Positions 52,429-61,818 of a DNA stretch of 64,000 bases are shown one piece after another (position 1 is the first letter of the stretch; every line of letters starts with the position of its first letter). The notes beneath the pieces are model-generated. The model saw only the letters and a program-made list of their open reading frames with translations. It was not told the DNA's origin and made no database searches. Source of the DNA: Vulcanimicrobiota bacterium (GTDB taxonomy: Bacteria; Vulcanimicrobiota; Vulcanimicrobiia; Vulcanimicrobiales; Vulcanimicrobiaceae); NCBI GenBank assembly GCA_003151115.1, contig PLWS01000005.1:124001-188000 (forward strand). The letters run 5' to 3'. Both the position numbers and the translations under genes were made by a program.

Positions 52429-53624
52429 TGGCACGCAAAAAAGCGGCGTCGGCGAACGGCACGGCCGTCATGGAACCGCCGGCGACGACGGTTGAGGAAC
52501 TCAAGAAGCGGATCCTGGAGCGCGGAAAAAAACGCGGCTCGGTGACGCTCGACGAGATCAACCTCGAAGTGGGACGCCTGGCTGAAACGCGCGACGAACT
52601 CAACGAAGCCGAGATCTTTGAAGAATTGATGACGGATCTCAACGCCGCGGGCGTCGAGGTCGTCGAAGAAACCGAGGAAGAGAAGGCCGAAGCCGACGAC
52701 GAGGCCGAGGCCGCAGCAGAGGCGGTTGCCGCCGGGCTCGCCCTGGACGATCCGGTCCGGATGTACCTCAAAGAGATCGGACGCGTACCGCTGCTCTCGA
52801 TGCAAGACGAGAAGGATCTCGCCATGAAGATCGAGGCCGGCGAGCGCGAGCTCGAGCGTAGCAGCTCGGTCGATTCACGAATCGTCACGATCGGCGAAGA
52901 GGCGAAGCGCCAGTTGACGGAGGCCAACCTCCGCTTGGTCGTATCGATCGCTAAAAAATATGTCGGCCGCGGCATGCTCTTTTTGGATTTGATCCAGGAA
53001 GGCAACCTCGGCTTGATCCGCGCGGTCGAAAAATTCGACTATCGCAAAGGCTACAAGTTCTCGACGTATGCCACGTGGTGGATACGCCAAGCGATCACGC
53101 GCGCGCTGGCGGACCAGGCCAGGACGATCCGTATTCCCGTGCACATGGTCGAGACGATCAACCGGCTGATCAAGATTTCGCGTCAGCTCTTGCAAGAGCT
53201 CGGCCGCGATCCGTCGGTCGAAGAGATCGCCACCGAAATGGGGTTGACGCCTGAAAAGGTGCGCGAGGTGATCAAGATCAGCCAAGAGCCGATCTCGCTC
53301 GAGACGCCGATCGGCGAAGAAGAAGATTCACATCTGGGCGACTTCATCGAAGATCAGGAAGCGGTCGCGCCGGCCGAGGCCGCGTCGGTGATGCTGCTCA
53401 AAGAGAAGATGCAGGACGTGCTGCAAAACCTGACCGACCGCGAGCGCAAAGTGCTCGTGCTGCGCTTTGGTTTAGAAGACGGCCACCAGCGAACGCTCGA
53501 GGAAGTCGGTCAAGAGTTCGGCGTCACGCGCGAACGCATCCGCCAAATCGAGGCCAAGGCCCTACGCAAGCTGCGCCATCCCTCGCGCGGAAAAGCGCTC
53601 AAAGACTACTGGAGTAACGAGTAG
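52428..53624 (+). CDS. rpoD: RNA polymerase primary sigma factor
   Basis: 398 aa; [79 protein letters not shown]. Confidence 0.97.
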   Translation: MARKKAASANGTAVMEPPATTVEELKKRILERGKKRGSVTLDEINLEVGRLAETRDELNEAEIFEELMTDLNAAGVEVVEETEEEKAEADDEAEAAAEAVAAGLALDDPVRMYLKEIGRVPLLSMQDEKDLAMKIEAGERELERSSSVDSRIVTIGEEAKRQLTEANLRLVVSIAKKYVGRGMLFLDLIQEGNLGLIRAVEKFDYRKGYKFSTYATWWIRQAITRALADQARTIRIPVHMVETINRLIKISRQLLQELGRDPSVEEIATEMGLTPEKVREVIKISQEPISLETPIGEEEDSHLGDFIEDQEAVAPAEAASVMLLKEKMQDVLQNLTDRERKVLVLRFGLEDGHQRTLEEVGQEFGVTRERIRQIEAKALRKLRHPSRGKALKDYWSNE

Positions 53625-53630
53625 CCGGAG

Positions 53631-54302
53631 CTACATCTCCCCTTTGGCGTTCTCCGTCGAAGGGTGCACTAGCGGATTCGTGGCGGCAAAAGCGCCCTTC
53701 GGATTAGGCGTGAGCCAGATCTCCGTATCCCATTGAGCCGGAAATTCGAAGATCTTCACGACCTGCGATGCGTCTTTGACTTTGCCCATCTTCACGAGCG
53801 TGGCGGCTTGCGGATTGTTGATGTTGCCGCCGGCGGCGATCCAATCCTTAGCGCGAGCCGCAAGGCCGTAGCTCATCGTGCCGTCCGCGTTCTTGAGAAT
53901 CCAGTGAACGTGAGCGGTGCGGAACTTGAACCAGCGTTGCGGATTGAGTCCCCAGATGTTCGGCGTAACCGCCGGCATCGTGAGCGTGCGCGAGAAGTCC
54001 GCGCCCAGCAAACGTCCCTTGACGTCGTACCAGAGCTGGCTCGGGTGACGCGGGTCAACGCTGTTCCATTTTAGATTCGCGTAGCTGATCGCACCCGTCT
54101 TGTCCTCGTTATTGTACCGGAAGTAGCCGCCCTTGACGGCTGCGGCCGGATTGGGGAAGCGGGCATTGAGATCTTTGGTGGCCGACTGCACGAAGGCGAC
54201 TTCGCTCGCCAGCGGCGTGTCGGGAATCGGGGCCGGCGTCTGTGCCATGACGGCCGACGCGGCGAAAAATGATAGCGCCAGTGCGAAAAGCGCACGTTTC
54301 AT
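53631..54302 (-). CDS. Hypothetical secreted protein
   Basis: 223 aa; signal peptide MKRALFALALSFFAASAVMAQ. Confidence 0.7.
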   Translation of the reverse strand: MKRALFALALSFFAASAVMAQTPAPIPDTPLASEVAFVQSATKDLNARFPNPAAAVKGGYFRYNNEDKTGAISYANLKWNSVDPRHPSQLWYDVKGRLLGADFSRTLTMPAVTPNIWGLNPQRWFKFRTAHVHWILKNADGTMSYGLAARAKDWIAAGGNINNPQAATLVKMGKVKDASQVVKIFEFPAQWDTEIWLTPNPKGAFAATNPLVHPSTENAKGEM

Positions 54303-54323
54303 GGGTCTACACTCCGTCTGTTT

Positions 54324-55064
54324 TTACGTGGGTTGAGCGGTAGGTTCGGCGCTCGGTAGAACGCTTGGCGACGGCTTCGGCGTGGGCGTTGCGAATCCCG
54401 GAGGCGTGGCGACCGGGGGTATTTTAATGGCGGGGTGAGGCGCGTCGGCCGCGCCGGCGATGGCCGGCGGCGTGACGATCGCGAGCGAGCCTGCGGTAAA
54501 GCGCAGCTCGGCCGCGGTGCGCGCCCGGATGACTGTGCCGGGCCTCAGGTCGACTTCCATGCCTTTGCGCAGCATATGGTAGAGAAAATGGTAGGGGATG
54601 AAGATGTCACCGACGGTGTCGGTGACGTTGCGGGTCGAGCTTTGGCCGGCCGTCAGATGCGGGTCGATGTGGCCGGTCGGCGTGACCAGCGGCAGCGTTC
54701 CGCCGGTCGCGAGCGTGAACGGCTCGAAATAGATGTCGACCGAACCGTCGACGTTGGCCATCTGTGCGCCCGAGGAGTGGACGATCCGGATCTGCACCGG
54801 CGCGCCGGCTGCAGCGGCAGTGATGCCGCCGATCACAATCGGATCGCGCAAGTGCGCGCGGACGAGCGTGCCTTCTTGGCTGTGCGAGCTGACGTCGCCG
54901 TCGAGCACGAAAAACAGGCTCGAGTTGTTCGGCAAGTCGTTTTTGCTGGCCGATGGCTCGGGCAGCGGACTCGCCGTGGAGATCGTTCTCGGAACGACAA
55001 TAGCGCGAGCCGTTTGAGGACTCGCGCTCATTGAAACTGCCGCGGCTGCGGCAGCGAGCGCCAC
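54324..55064 (-). CDS. Hypothetical secreted protein with low-complexity Pro-rich C-terminus
   Basis: LFFVLDGDVSSHSQEGTLVRAHLRDPIVIGG. The track start at 55232 overlaps the KGG gene; GTG at 55064 preferred. Confidence 0.6.
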   Translation of the reverse strand: MALAAAAAAVSMSASPQTARAIVVPRTISTASPLPEPSASKNDLPNNSSLFFVLDGDVSSHSQEGTLVRAHLRDPIVIGGITAAAAGAPVQIRIVHSSGAQMANVDGSVDIYFEPFTLATGGTLPLVTPTGHIDPHLTAGQSSTRNVTDTVGDIFIPYHFLYHMLRKGMEVDLRPGTVIRARTAAELRFTAGSLAIVTPPAIAGAADAPHPAIKIPPVATPPGFATPTPKPSPSVLPSAEPTAQPT

Positions 55065-55083
55065 GAGTGCGGCGCGTCCGATT

Positions 55084-55431
55084 TTAGCTGGCTTTCTTTT
55101 GCGCTTCTGCGGCTGCGGCTGCGGCTGCGGCACGTTTTCCCTCTTCGATGAGCTGCTTGACCTTTTGGCCGCCCTTCTGACCGATTTGCTCGTAGAAGTT
55201 GGGGCCATAGCGGTCACGCGTGGCTTCGCCACCCTTCTTGCCGCCCTTCTTACCGATCTGCTCGTAGAAGGCGTGGCCGTGGGCCATCTTCGTAGCTTGG
55301 CCGCCCTTGCGGCCGATTTGCTCGTAGAATTCGGGGCCGTACTTTTTCTTGACGGTTTCGCCGCCTTTTTGACCGGCTTCGCGGACCGTCATGCCGCCGG
55401 CTTTCTTCAGGGGGCCGTTAGGGTTATTCAT
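55084..55431 (-). CDS. KGG-repeat (general-stress/LEA-like) protein
   Basis: 115 aa; repeated FYEQIGRKGGQATK / FYEQIGKKGGKKGGEATR / FYEQIGQKGGQKVK. Confidence 0.85.
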   Translation of the reverse strand: MNNPNGPLKKAGGMTVREAGQKGGETVKKKYGPEFYEQIGRKGGQATKMAHGHAFYEQIGKKGGKKGGEATRDRYGPNFYEQIGQKGGQKVKQLIEEGKRAAAAAAAAEAQKKAS

Positions 55432-55531
55432 AGGGGTGTTTTACCTCGGTTCTTGCGCCGGCCAAGAAGGACGGCAATCTCATGCTCCATATACTAGAAC
55501 GCACATTCGGCCCGGAAAGTTGGGGTCTTCA

Positions 55532-57010
55532 GTGTTCTACAGTCTGTTTTTTTGCCTCGCGGCGGCAAGCGCTCCCATACTTCTATCGGCAGGCACGCCC
55601 GCGCCGGCCAATCCCTACGTACAAATCGAGCGCCTGGAGGCGGCCCGGTCTCTAGGAAACGGTGCGCTCGCCGGCTTCGTGACATCGAGCGACCGGCGGG
55701 TAGCGATCCGGGCGGCCTTGGCGATCGGGCGCACCAAACAAAGCGCCGGCGTTCCCCTGCTGCTCAGACGCGTAGGCGACTCCGATATCGGGATGCGCGC
55801 GACGAGTATTTATGCGCTCGGGCTGATCGGCGGCATTCCGGCGACGCAACCGGTTTTGAGTGCACTTCTGCGCGATCGCGCCGGCGCGGTGCAAGTAGCG
55901 GCGCTCGATGCGACCGATCGTTTGGAAACGGCGCACATGTTGACGGTGACGCAAGAGCGCCAAGCCGGGCGGCGCATTCGCGAACTACTCGGCGTCGGTG
56001 ACGTCATCGTGCGCGCACGCGCGGCGACGGCACTCGAGGCATTTCACGGATCGACGTTCGCGCAAGACGTCGTCGGAACGCTCGCGCGAGCCTACGCTCG
56101 CGAGCCGGATTCGTACGTGCGCTGGCATGTCGTGTGGACGCTTTTCCGGGCGTACGCGAAACGCGCGCCGATTGAGACGCTGCAGGCTGCACTTCACGAC
56201 CGGGCCGAGCTCGTGCGCGTCGAAGCCGCGCGTGCTTTCGGGCGCCGCGGCGACAAATCGGCGGTTGCGCTACTGCAGCCGCTGACGGCGGATCCTTCCT
56301 GGCGCGTGCAAGAGCAGACGCTCGAGGCGATCAACGCGCTGCAAGGCAAACCGGCGACCGCACATCTGAAAGCGATTCCGGCCGGCGTACACACGCCTGC
56401 GCCGGAGCCCGACAAGTTTGCGTCGCTGCAAGCGCTGCCGCGCGCAGTTTCGTCTGCAAAGCCGCAAAAGCCGACGCCGGATGCAATCAACACGACAACC
56501 AAGCTCGACCCGACAACGATTGCGTTGATGACGGGCCCGGCGAAGGGTCCGCATCCGCGCGTCCGCTTAGTCACGACGCAAGGCAATATTTATCTCGAGT
56601 TGTTTCCCGAGTGGGCGCCGCTGACCGTCGAAAACTTTCTGAATCTCACGTCATCGGGATACTACGACAATAATCCGTGGTTCAGAATCGTGCCGGATTT
56701 CGTCGTTCAAACCGGCGATCCGACCGGGAACGGCAACGGTGACGCGGGATACACGATTCCGGCGGAAGAGAATCCGATCGAGCAAAACAGCTACGTCATC
56801 TCGATGGGCATGAACTACACCGATCCGCCGAACGCGCATGCAATCCGCGACTCCGCCGGAACGCAGTTTTACATCACGCTCTCACCGCAACTACACTTGA
56901 ACCGCGATTTCACCGTTTTCGGACGCGTGATCGGCGGCACCGACGTTTTGGGGCGGCTGATCGAGTCGGATAAAATCATTCGCGCCGATCGCATTCCGGA
57001 TTCGCCGTGA
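55532..57010 (+). CDS. HEAT-repeat protein fused to cyclophilin-type peptidyl-prolyl isomerase
   Basis: GTG 55532; HEAT-like helices, then VRLVTTQGNIYLELFPEWAPLTVENFLNL...GTQFYITLSPQLHLNRDFTVFGRVIGG. Confidence 0.88.
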   Translation: MFYSLFFCLAAASAPILLSAGTPAPANPYVQIERLEAARSLGNGALAGFVTSSDRRVAIRAALAIGRTKQSAGVPLLLRRVGDSDIGMRATSIYALGLIGGIPATQPVLSALLRDRAGAVQVAALDATDRLETAHMLTVTQERQAGRRIRELLGVGDVIVRARAATALEAFHGSTFAQDVVGTLARAYAREPDSYVRWHVVWTLFRAYAKRAPIETLQAALHDRAELVRVEAARAFGRRGDKSAVALLQPLTADPSWRVQEQTLEAINALQGKPATAHLKAIPAGVHTPAPEPDKFASLQALPRAVSSAKPQKPTPDAINTTTKLDPTTIALMTGPAKGPHPRVRLVTTQGNIYLELFPEWAPLTVENFLNLTSSGYYDNNPWFRIVPDFVVQTGDPTGNGNGDAGYTIPAEENPIEQNSYVISMGMNYTDPPNAHAIRDSAGTQFYITLSPQLHLNRDFTVFGRVIGGTDVLGRLIESDKIIRADRIPDSP

Positions 57011-57378
57011 AGGCCGTGGCCGGCGTGCTCCTTGCGGTTGCGCTTGCGGGTTGCGGAACGCCGCAGCGCTTGCCGCTGGAAATTCCGCGCTGCGATGCGG
57101 TGAAAACCGGGAATGGCATTACGCTGACCGCGCTCGTGACCAGCCGCGCGACAAAGCCGATCACCGGCCTCGCCGTCTCAGTTGATTTCTACCACGACTT
57201 TCGCTCGGGAACCGTACAAGGATCGACAGCGGTTAGTCCCGAGCTCGATCCGAGTCGGCAGCGCAGCATTGTCTTCAGAATCGCGGCCGCGCCCGCACAA
57301 GCGCAAGGGCGCGCGTTGCGCTGCCTTGCGACGCACCTTGCCTATGCGGATGGGACCTCGGAGGACGTCAAACCCTAG
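57007..57378 (+). CDS. Small putative lipoprotein
   Basis: MKAVAGVLLAVALAGCGTPQ lipobox; ATGA-like overlap with the previous gene. Confidence 0.65.
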   Translation: MKAVAGVLLAVALAGCGTPQRLPLEIPRCDAVKTGNGITLTALVTSRATKPITGLAVSVDFYHDFRSGTVQGSTAVSPELDPSRQRSIVFRIAAAPAQAQGRALRCLATHLAYADGTSEDVKP

Positions 57379-57824
57379 AAGAGTTTTTTCGTGTCGATGA
57401 GGATCGTCACCGGACCGTCGTTGACGAGTTCCACGTCCATCGTCGCGCCGAACTCCCCATACTCAACCCGCAAGCCTTCTCGTTTTAGCAAGATGCCGAC
57501 GCGTTCATAGAGCGGTTTCGCCTGTTCTTCGCGCGCGGCCGCGACGAACGATGGCCGCCGCCCTTTGCGCGCGTCGCCGTGCAATGTGAACTGCGAGATC
57601 AAGAGTATCGCGCCGTTCGCGTCGGCAATGCTGCGGTTCATCAAGCCTTCGTCGTCGCGGAAGACGCGCAGGTTTGCGATTTTCTCGGCCATCTGCGCGG
57701 CATCGGGCTCGTCGTCGTCCACGCCGACGCTCAGCAGAACTACGAGCCCCTGACCGATCGTTCCGACGGATTGTTCGGCAACACGCACCTGCGCGCGAGA
57801 AACGCGTTGAACTACGGCGCGCAC
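57375..57824 (-). CDS. dtd: D-aminoacyl-tRNA deacylase
   Basis: 149 aa; MRAVVQRVSRAQVRV, ILLISQFTLHGDARKGRRPSFVAAA, NDGPVTILIDT. Confidence 0.95.
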   Translation of the reverse strand: MRAVVQRVSRAQVRVAEQSVGTIGQGLVVLLSVGVDDDEPDAAQMAEKIANLRVFRDDEGLMNRSIADANGAILLISQFTLHGDARKGRRPSFVAAAREEQAKPLYERVGILLKREGLRVEYGEFGATMDVELVNDGPVTILIDTKKLF

Positions 57825-57825
57825 A

Positions 57826-58719
57826 TCAGCGCGAGAAGATGCTCGAAAGCGCGAAGAGCAGGTTTTCTTTGCGCTCCGCCACGCGGCGGTAGAAATACGC
57901 GGCCCAGTGCGTGCCGAACGGTACGTAGACGCGCAGGCGGTAGCCTTCGCGAACCAGTTCGCGCTGAATCTGCGGACGCACGCCGTAGATCATTTGAAAT
58001 TCGAAGCGGTCGCGCGAGATGTTCTTGGCTTTCACGAAATCTTTGACGGCTGCGATCAGGCGGCGGTCGTGCGTCGCGATGCCCGGATAGTTCCCGCGCG
58101 TCAGAAGTTCGCGGGCGCAGTGCATGTACTGCTCGCGAATCTTCGGCATCTCTTTGTAGGCGATCGAAGCCGGCTCGTTATAGGCACCCTTGCACAAGCG
58201 TACGCGCGCGCCCAACCCGATCAGGTGCTCCACGTCGCCGGGCGTGCGCTTCAGATACGCCTGGAGGACGGCGCCGACATTATCGTGAGCGCCGAACGCG
58301 CGCTCGAAGACTCGCAGCGTCGACTCGGTCACGGCCGAGCCTTCCATATCGATCCGTACGAACGGGTCGGGGTTGGACTTTGCGCGCTGCAAGATGGCGG
58401 AAAGATTTTCAAATGCAAAATTTTCGTCGATCAGCAAACCGAGCGCGGTTAGTTTCACGGAGACGTTGCAATCGACGCCGCTGTTTTTAATGGCGTCGAA
58501 TATCTCCATATAGGTTTCGCGCGTTTTGACGGCGGCCGCGCGCTCGAAGACGTCTTCACCTAGAAAATCGAGCGATGCGCTTATCCCGCCTTCGTTCAGT
58601 TCGCGTATGGCGGCAATCGCTTGTGGCACGTTCTTGCCGGCAACGAACCGCTTGGCCAAAAAAAAGAACCGTTTTTGGAAGGTCGAGTCGGGTGCGAAGA
58701 AACGATCGAGTGCGGCCAT
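57826..58719 (-). CDS. Proline dehydrogenase
   Basis: MAALDRFFAPDSTFQKRFFFLAKRFVAG; DMEGSAVTEST; VRLCKGAYNEP; FEFQMIYGVRPQIQRELVREGYRLRVYVPFG. Confidence 0.93.
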   Translation of the reverse strand: MAALDRFFAPDSTFQKRFFFLAKRFVAGKNVPQAIAAIRELNEGGISASLDFLGEDVFERAAAVKTRETYMEIFDAIKNSGVDCNVSVKLTALGLLIDENFAFENLSAILQRAKSNPDPFVRIDMEGSAVTESTLRVFERAFGAHDNVGAVLQAYLKRTPGDVEHLIGLGARVRLCKGAYNEPASIAYKEMPKIREQYMHCARELLTRGNYPGIATHDRRLIAAVKDFVKAKNISRDRFEFQMIYGVRPQIQRELVREGYRLRVYVPFGTHWAAYFYRRVAERKENLLFALSSIFSR

Positions 58720-58727
58720 CGCAGCTG

Positions 58728-59504
58728 CTATACGACGCGGCGCCGCAGGGCCCATTGAAGCGCTATCGCGATCGCCGCAAGCACGACGAAGCCGTAACTC
58801 AACGCGAGCGCGGGGGCGACTCCTTGCGCCGAGAGCGTGACGTAGAGCTGGACCGGCAGCGCGGTCGGATGATACGCGACGATCGAGGTCGCGCCGTACT
58901 CGCCGATGGCGCGCATCCAAGCGAGCACGATACCGGCGATGACGTTCGGCCCGGCCAACGGCAGCGCGACGCGGAAGAAGACGACAAAGGCGCCAGCTCC
59001 CAGCGTGCGCGCGGATTCTTCATAAATGGGATCGAGCGTCGCAAAGGCGGCGGTCGAAACGATCGCCACAAACGATCCCGCAACGAAAAATTCCGCAAGC
59101 GCGACGCCCGGCAGCGAATCCACCAAGGTTATGCCGTGCGACGCAAGCGCGCCGCCAAGCGGCGTTTGCGCACCAACGGTTTGCAGCAGCATGATGCCGG
59201 AAGCAACCGGCGGGAACGCCAGCGGCAGCGCCAAGAGTGCGAGCGCGATCGCCCGGACGGCGCCGCTCGAATGCGCCAGCGCGTAACCGGCCGGCACGCC
59301 CAACAGCGTGGCGATTGCGACCGCAGCGCTTGAAGCAATCAAGGAAACGACGAGCGCATCGCGCGCTTGGGGCACGGAGAAGGCGGCGATCACGTCGCCC
59401 GGCCTGACCGCGGCCAGCATCGCAACGACGGGGCCGAGCATCATCACGATGAGCAGCGCCGCAGCTACATGAAAGAGCGAGAATTTCCAGAACCCCATCC
59501 CCAT
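58728..59504 (-). CDS. ModB/CysT-like ABC transporter permease
   Basis: 258 aa; LPLAFPPVASGIMLL, ARTLGAGAFVVFFRVALPLAGPNVIAGIVLAWMRAIGEYGATSIV. Confidence 0.85.
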   Translation of the reverse strand: MGMGFWKFSLFHVAAALLIVMMLGPVVAMLAAVRPGDVIAAFSVPQARDALVVSLIASSAAVAIATLLGVPAGYALAHSSGAVRAIALALLALPLAFPPVASGIMLLQTVGAQTPLGGALASHGITLVDSLPGVALAEFFVAGSFVAIVSTAAFATLDPIYEESARTLGAGAFVVFFRVALPLAGPNVIAGIVLAWMRAIGEYGATSIVAYHPTALPVQLYVTLSAQGVAPALALSYGFVVLAAIAIALQWALRRRVV

Positions 59505-60065
59505 TTGAACTTCCTCAAGATTCTCGTCGTCGCCCTCTCCCTGGGATTGGACGTGTTTGCGGTCGGCGTGGGCGTGGGCATGCGCGGCGTTTCGCGCGCG
59601 GTAAAGGTGCGCATCGGCATTGCATTTGCGACCGCCGAGGTCGTCATGAATTTGGCAGGCGTCGGCTTGGGAAAACTTGCGGGCGAACTGCTCGGAAGCG
59701 TCGCGGGGTACATCGGGTTTGTCGCGCTGATCGGTTTGGGCGCGTACATGATCATCGAGTCGGTGCGCGAGTCCGAACGGCGCCGTCCGCTCGACATGTC
59801 GCGCGGATGGGGCTTGGTCGTCGGATCGCTTTCGATCAGTTTGGATTCGCTCGGGATCGGATTCTCGATCCTCTACATCGGCGTGCCGCTCGTCCTTTCG
59901 CTCAGCGTTATATTCGTCGTGTCGATTTGCTCGACGGTGCTCGGGCTTACGCTTGGGCGAATCGTCGGACGCCGCGCTGAGGAAAGCGCGGAACTCTGGG
60001 CCGGCATCGTGCTCGGGCTCACCGGCATTGCGTTCATCCTCGCGAAAGTATTTCTGCCCGCGTGA
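59505..60065 (+). CDS. MntP-family-like membrane protein (putative Mn efflux)
   Basis: TTG 59505 (ATG 59469 also possible); LGLDVFAVGVGVGMRG and SISLDSLGIGFSILYIG half repeats. Confidence 0.75.
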   Translation: MNFLKILVVALSLGLDVFAVGVGVGMRGVSRAVKVRIGIAFATAEVVMNLAGVGLGKLAGELLGSVAGYIGFVALIGLGAYMIIESVRESERRRPLDMSRGWGLVVGSLSISLDSLGIGFSILYIGVPLVLSLSVIFVVSICSTVLGLTLGRIVGRRAEESAELWAGIVLGLTGIAFILAKVFLPA

Positions 60066-60973
60066 ATACCGGCGACGCGTTGCTGGATCTCGCGCGCGCC
60101 GGCGGACGCACCTCGCTCTTTGTCGTCGGCACCGGAAAGAACGCCGGCAAAACGGTTGCCATGCGCGCCATCGCTACGGCTGCCACGCGGCGTGGGTTGA
60201 CGATCGGACTGACGTCGGCGGGACGCGACGGAGAAATGTTCGACGCGGTCGATTCGGCCGCCAAACCGAGACTGTTTCTCGAGCCGGGCACGGTCATCGC
60301 CACCGCGCGCGCATTGCTCTCCGCGCGTCATGATTACGAACTGCTCGAGGAGTCGCCGTGGCAAACCGCGGCGGGCACGGTAGTCTTCGCGCGCATTCGC
60401 AGCGCCGCGTTTTATGAACTTGCGGGTCCGCCCAAGGCTTCCGAGCTGCGCCGCTGCGTAGAGCGTTTGCACGAACTCGGCTGCGATCAGGTGATCGTCG
60501 ACGGCGCGATCGACCGCGTTGCCGCGTTGGCGGGCGGCGATGACTCGGTTGTCGTCTCGGTCGGTCCGGACGCGGGCGCGACGATCGAGGAAGCGGCGCT
60601 CAACGCGCGCGCGCTGGTACAACGCCTGTGCTTGCCGCAGTACGATTCGTCGCAGCCCTATGAGAAAGTCGAAGGCGCGCTTACCGCTGCGCAAGCCGGC
60701 GCGCTGATGCAAAACGGGTCGCCGCGCCAGATCGTTGTGAGCAATCCGACGCGCGTCGTGATCGCCGGAAAAGAGTTCCTGCGGCTGGCGGAACGCGTTG
60801 TGCTGCGCTGCGAGCAGCCGCTGCACGTGGTCGCGGTGACGGTTGCGTCCATTGGGCGGGAACGCGATTTCGAACCGGACGCGTTCCGCGACGCGGTGGC
60901 GCGCGAAACAGGTCTGCCGGTCTTTGACGTGTACGCAGGTGCGGTTTCCGGCGAAGGAAAGAAAGCGGGATGA
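60062..60973 (+). CDS. P-loop NTP-binding protein, resembling KamB-type proteins of lysine fermentation clusters
   Basis: 303 aa; GRTSLFVVGTGKNAGKTVAMRAIATAATRRG Walker A; overlaps a Kce-like gene; GTG start. Confidence 0.6.
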   Translation: MNTGDALLDLARAGGRTSLFVVGTGKNAGKTVAMRAIATAATRRGLTIGLTSAGRDGEMFDAVDSAAKPRLFLEPGTVIATARALLSARHDYELLEESPWQTAAGTVVFARIRSAAFYELAGPPKASELRRCVERLHELGCDQVIVDGAIDRVAALAGGDDSVVVSVGPDAGATIEEAALNARALVQRLCLPQYDSSQPYEKVEGALTAAQAGALMQNGSPRQIVVSNPTRVVIAGKEFLRLAERVVLRCEQPLHVVAVTVASIGRERDFEPDAFRDAVARETGLPVFDVYAGAVSGEGKKAG

Positions 60974-61812
60974 ATCCGCTGATCGTGACGGTCGCGCCCG
61001 TCGGCGCGGAGCTGACGCCCGAGCAAACGCCGCATTTGGCTGTCACACCTGCGCAGCTGGGCGACGTTGCCGCAAAGTGCCAACAAGCGGGCGCTTCGAT
61101 CATTCACGTGCACTGCCGCAACGATGATGCGAGCAACACGCACGACGTCGCGCGATTCAAGGCAGCGTACGACGAGATCCGCGCGCGCAGCGATCTGATC
61201 GTGCAGTTCTCTACGGGCGGCGCGATCGGCATGACGCCGGAAGAACGCGCGGGCGTGCTCGATCTGCATCCGGAGATGGCAACGCTCACCTGCGGCTCGG
61301 TGAATTTCGGCGACGACATTTTCGAGAACAGTTTCCCGATCATGCGCGCCATCTTGAAGAAGATGAACGAACTGGGCGTGCGGCCCGAATTGGAGATTTT
61401 CGACAAAGGTCATCTTTCCAACGCGCGCAGGCTCGAACGCGAACGGCTGCTGAAATTTCCGCAGCACGTGGACTTCGTATTGGGCGTGCCGGGCGGTTTG
61501 GATGCAACCGTTTCGAATCTCTGCGATCTCGTCGACTCGCTTCCCGCGGGATGCACCTGGTCGGTTGCGGCCATCGGCCGCGCGCAGCTGCCGATGACGA
61601 CGGCCGCGATCGCGATGGGCGGGCACGTACGCGTCGGGTTGGAGGACAACATCTACTATTCCAAGGGGAAGCTCGCCACGAATGACGAGTTGGTTGCGCG
61701 CGTCGTGCGTATCGCGGGGGAACTGGGCCGCCCGGTTGCAACACCGGCCAAAGCGCGCGAGATCCTGGGGCTGCGACCGCTACAGGAGCAGGCCCGCGGA
61801 GCTTTAATGTAG
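60970..61812 (+). CDS. kce: 3-keto-5-aminohexanoate cleavage enzyme (Kce/BKACE, DUF849)
   Basis: 280 aa; LIVTVAPVGAELT, GASIIHVHCRNDDAS, LEIFDKGHLSNARRL, GGHVRVGLEDNIYYSKG. Confidence 0.87.
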   Translation: MNPLIVTVAPVGAELTPEQTPHLAVTPAQLGDVAAKCQQAGASIIHVHCRNDDASNTHDVARFKAAYDEIRARSDLIVQFSTGGAIGMTPEERAGVLDLHPEMATLTCGSVNFGDDIFENSFPIMRAILKKMNELGVRPELEIFDKGHLSNARRLERERLLKFPQHVDFVLGVPGGLDATVSNLCDLVDSLPAGCTWSVAAIGRAQLPMTTAAIAMGGHVRVGLEDNIYYSKGKLATNDELVARVVRIAGELGRPVATPAKAREILGLRPLQEQARGALM

Positions 61813-61818
61813 CGAGTC

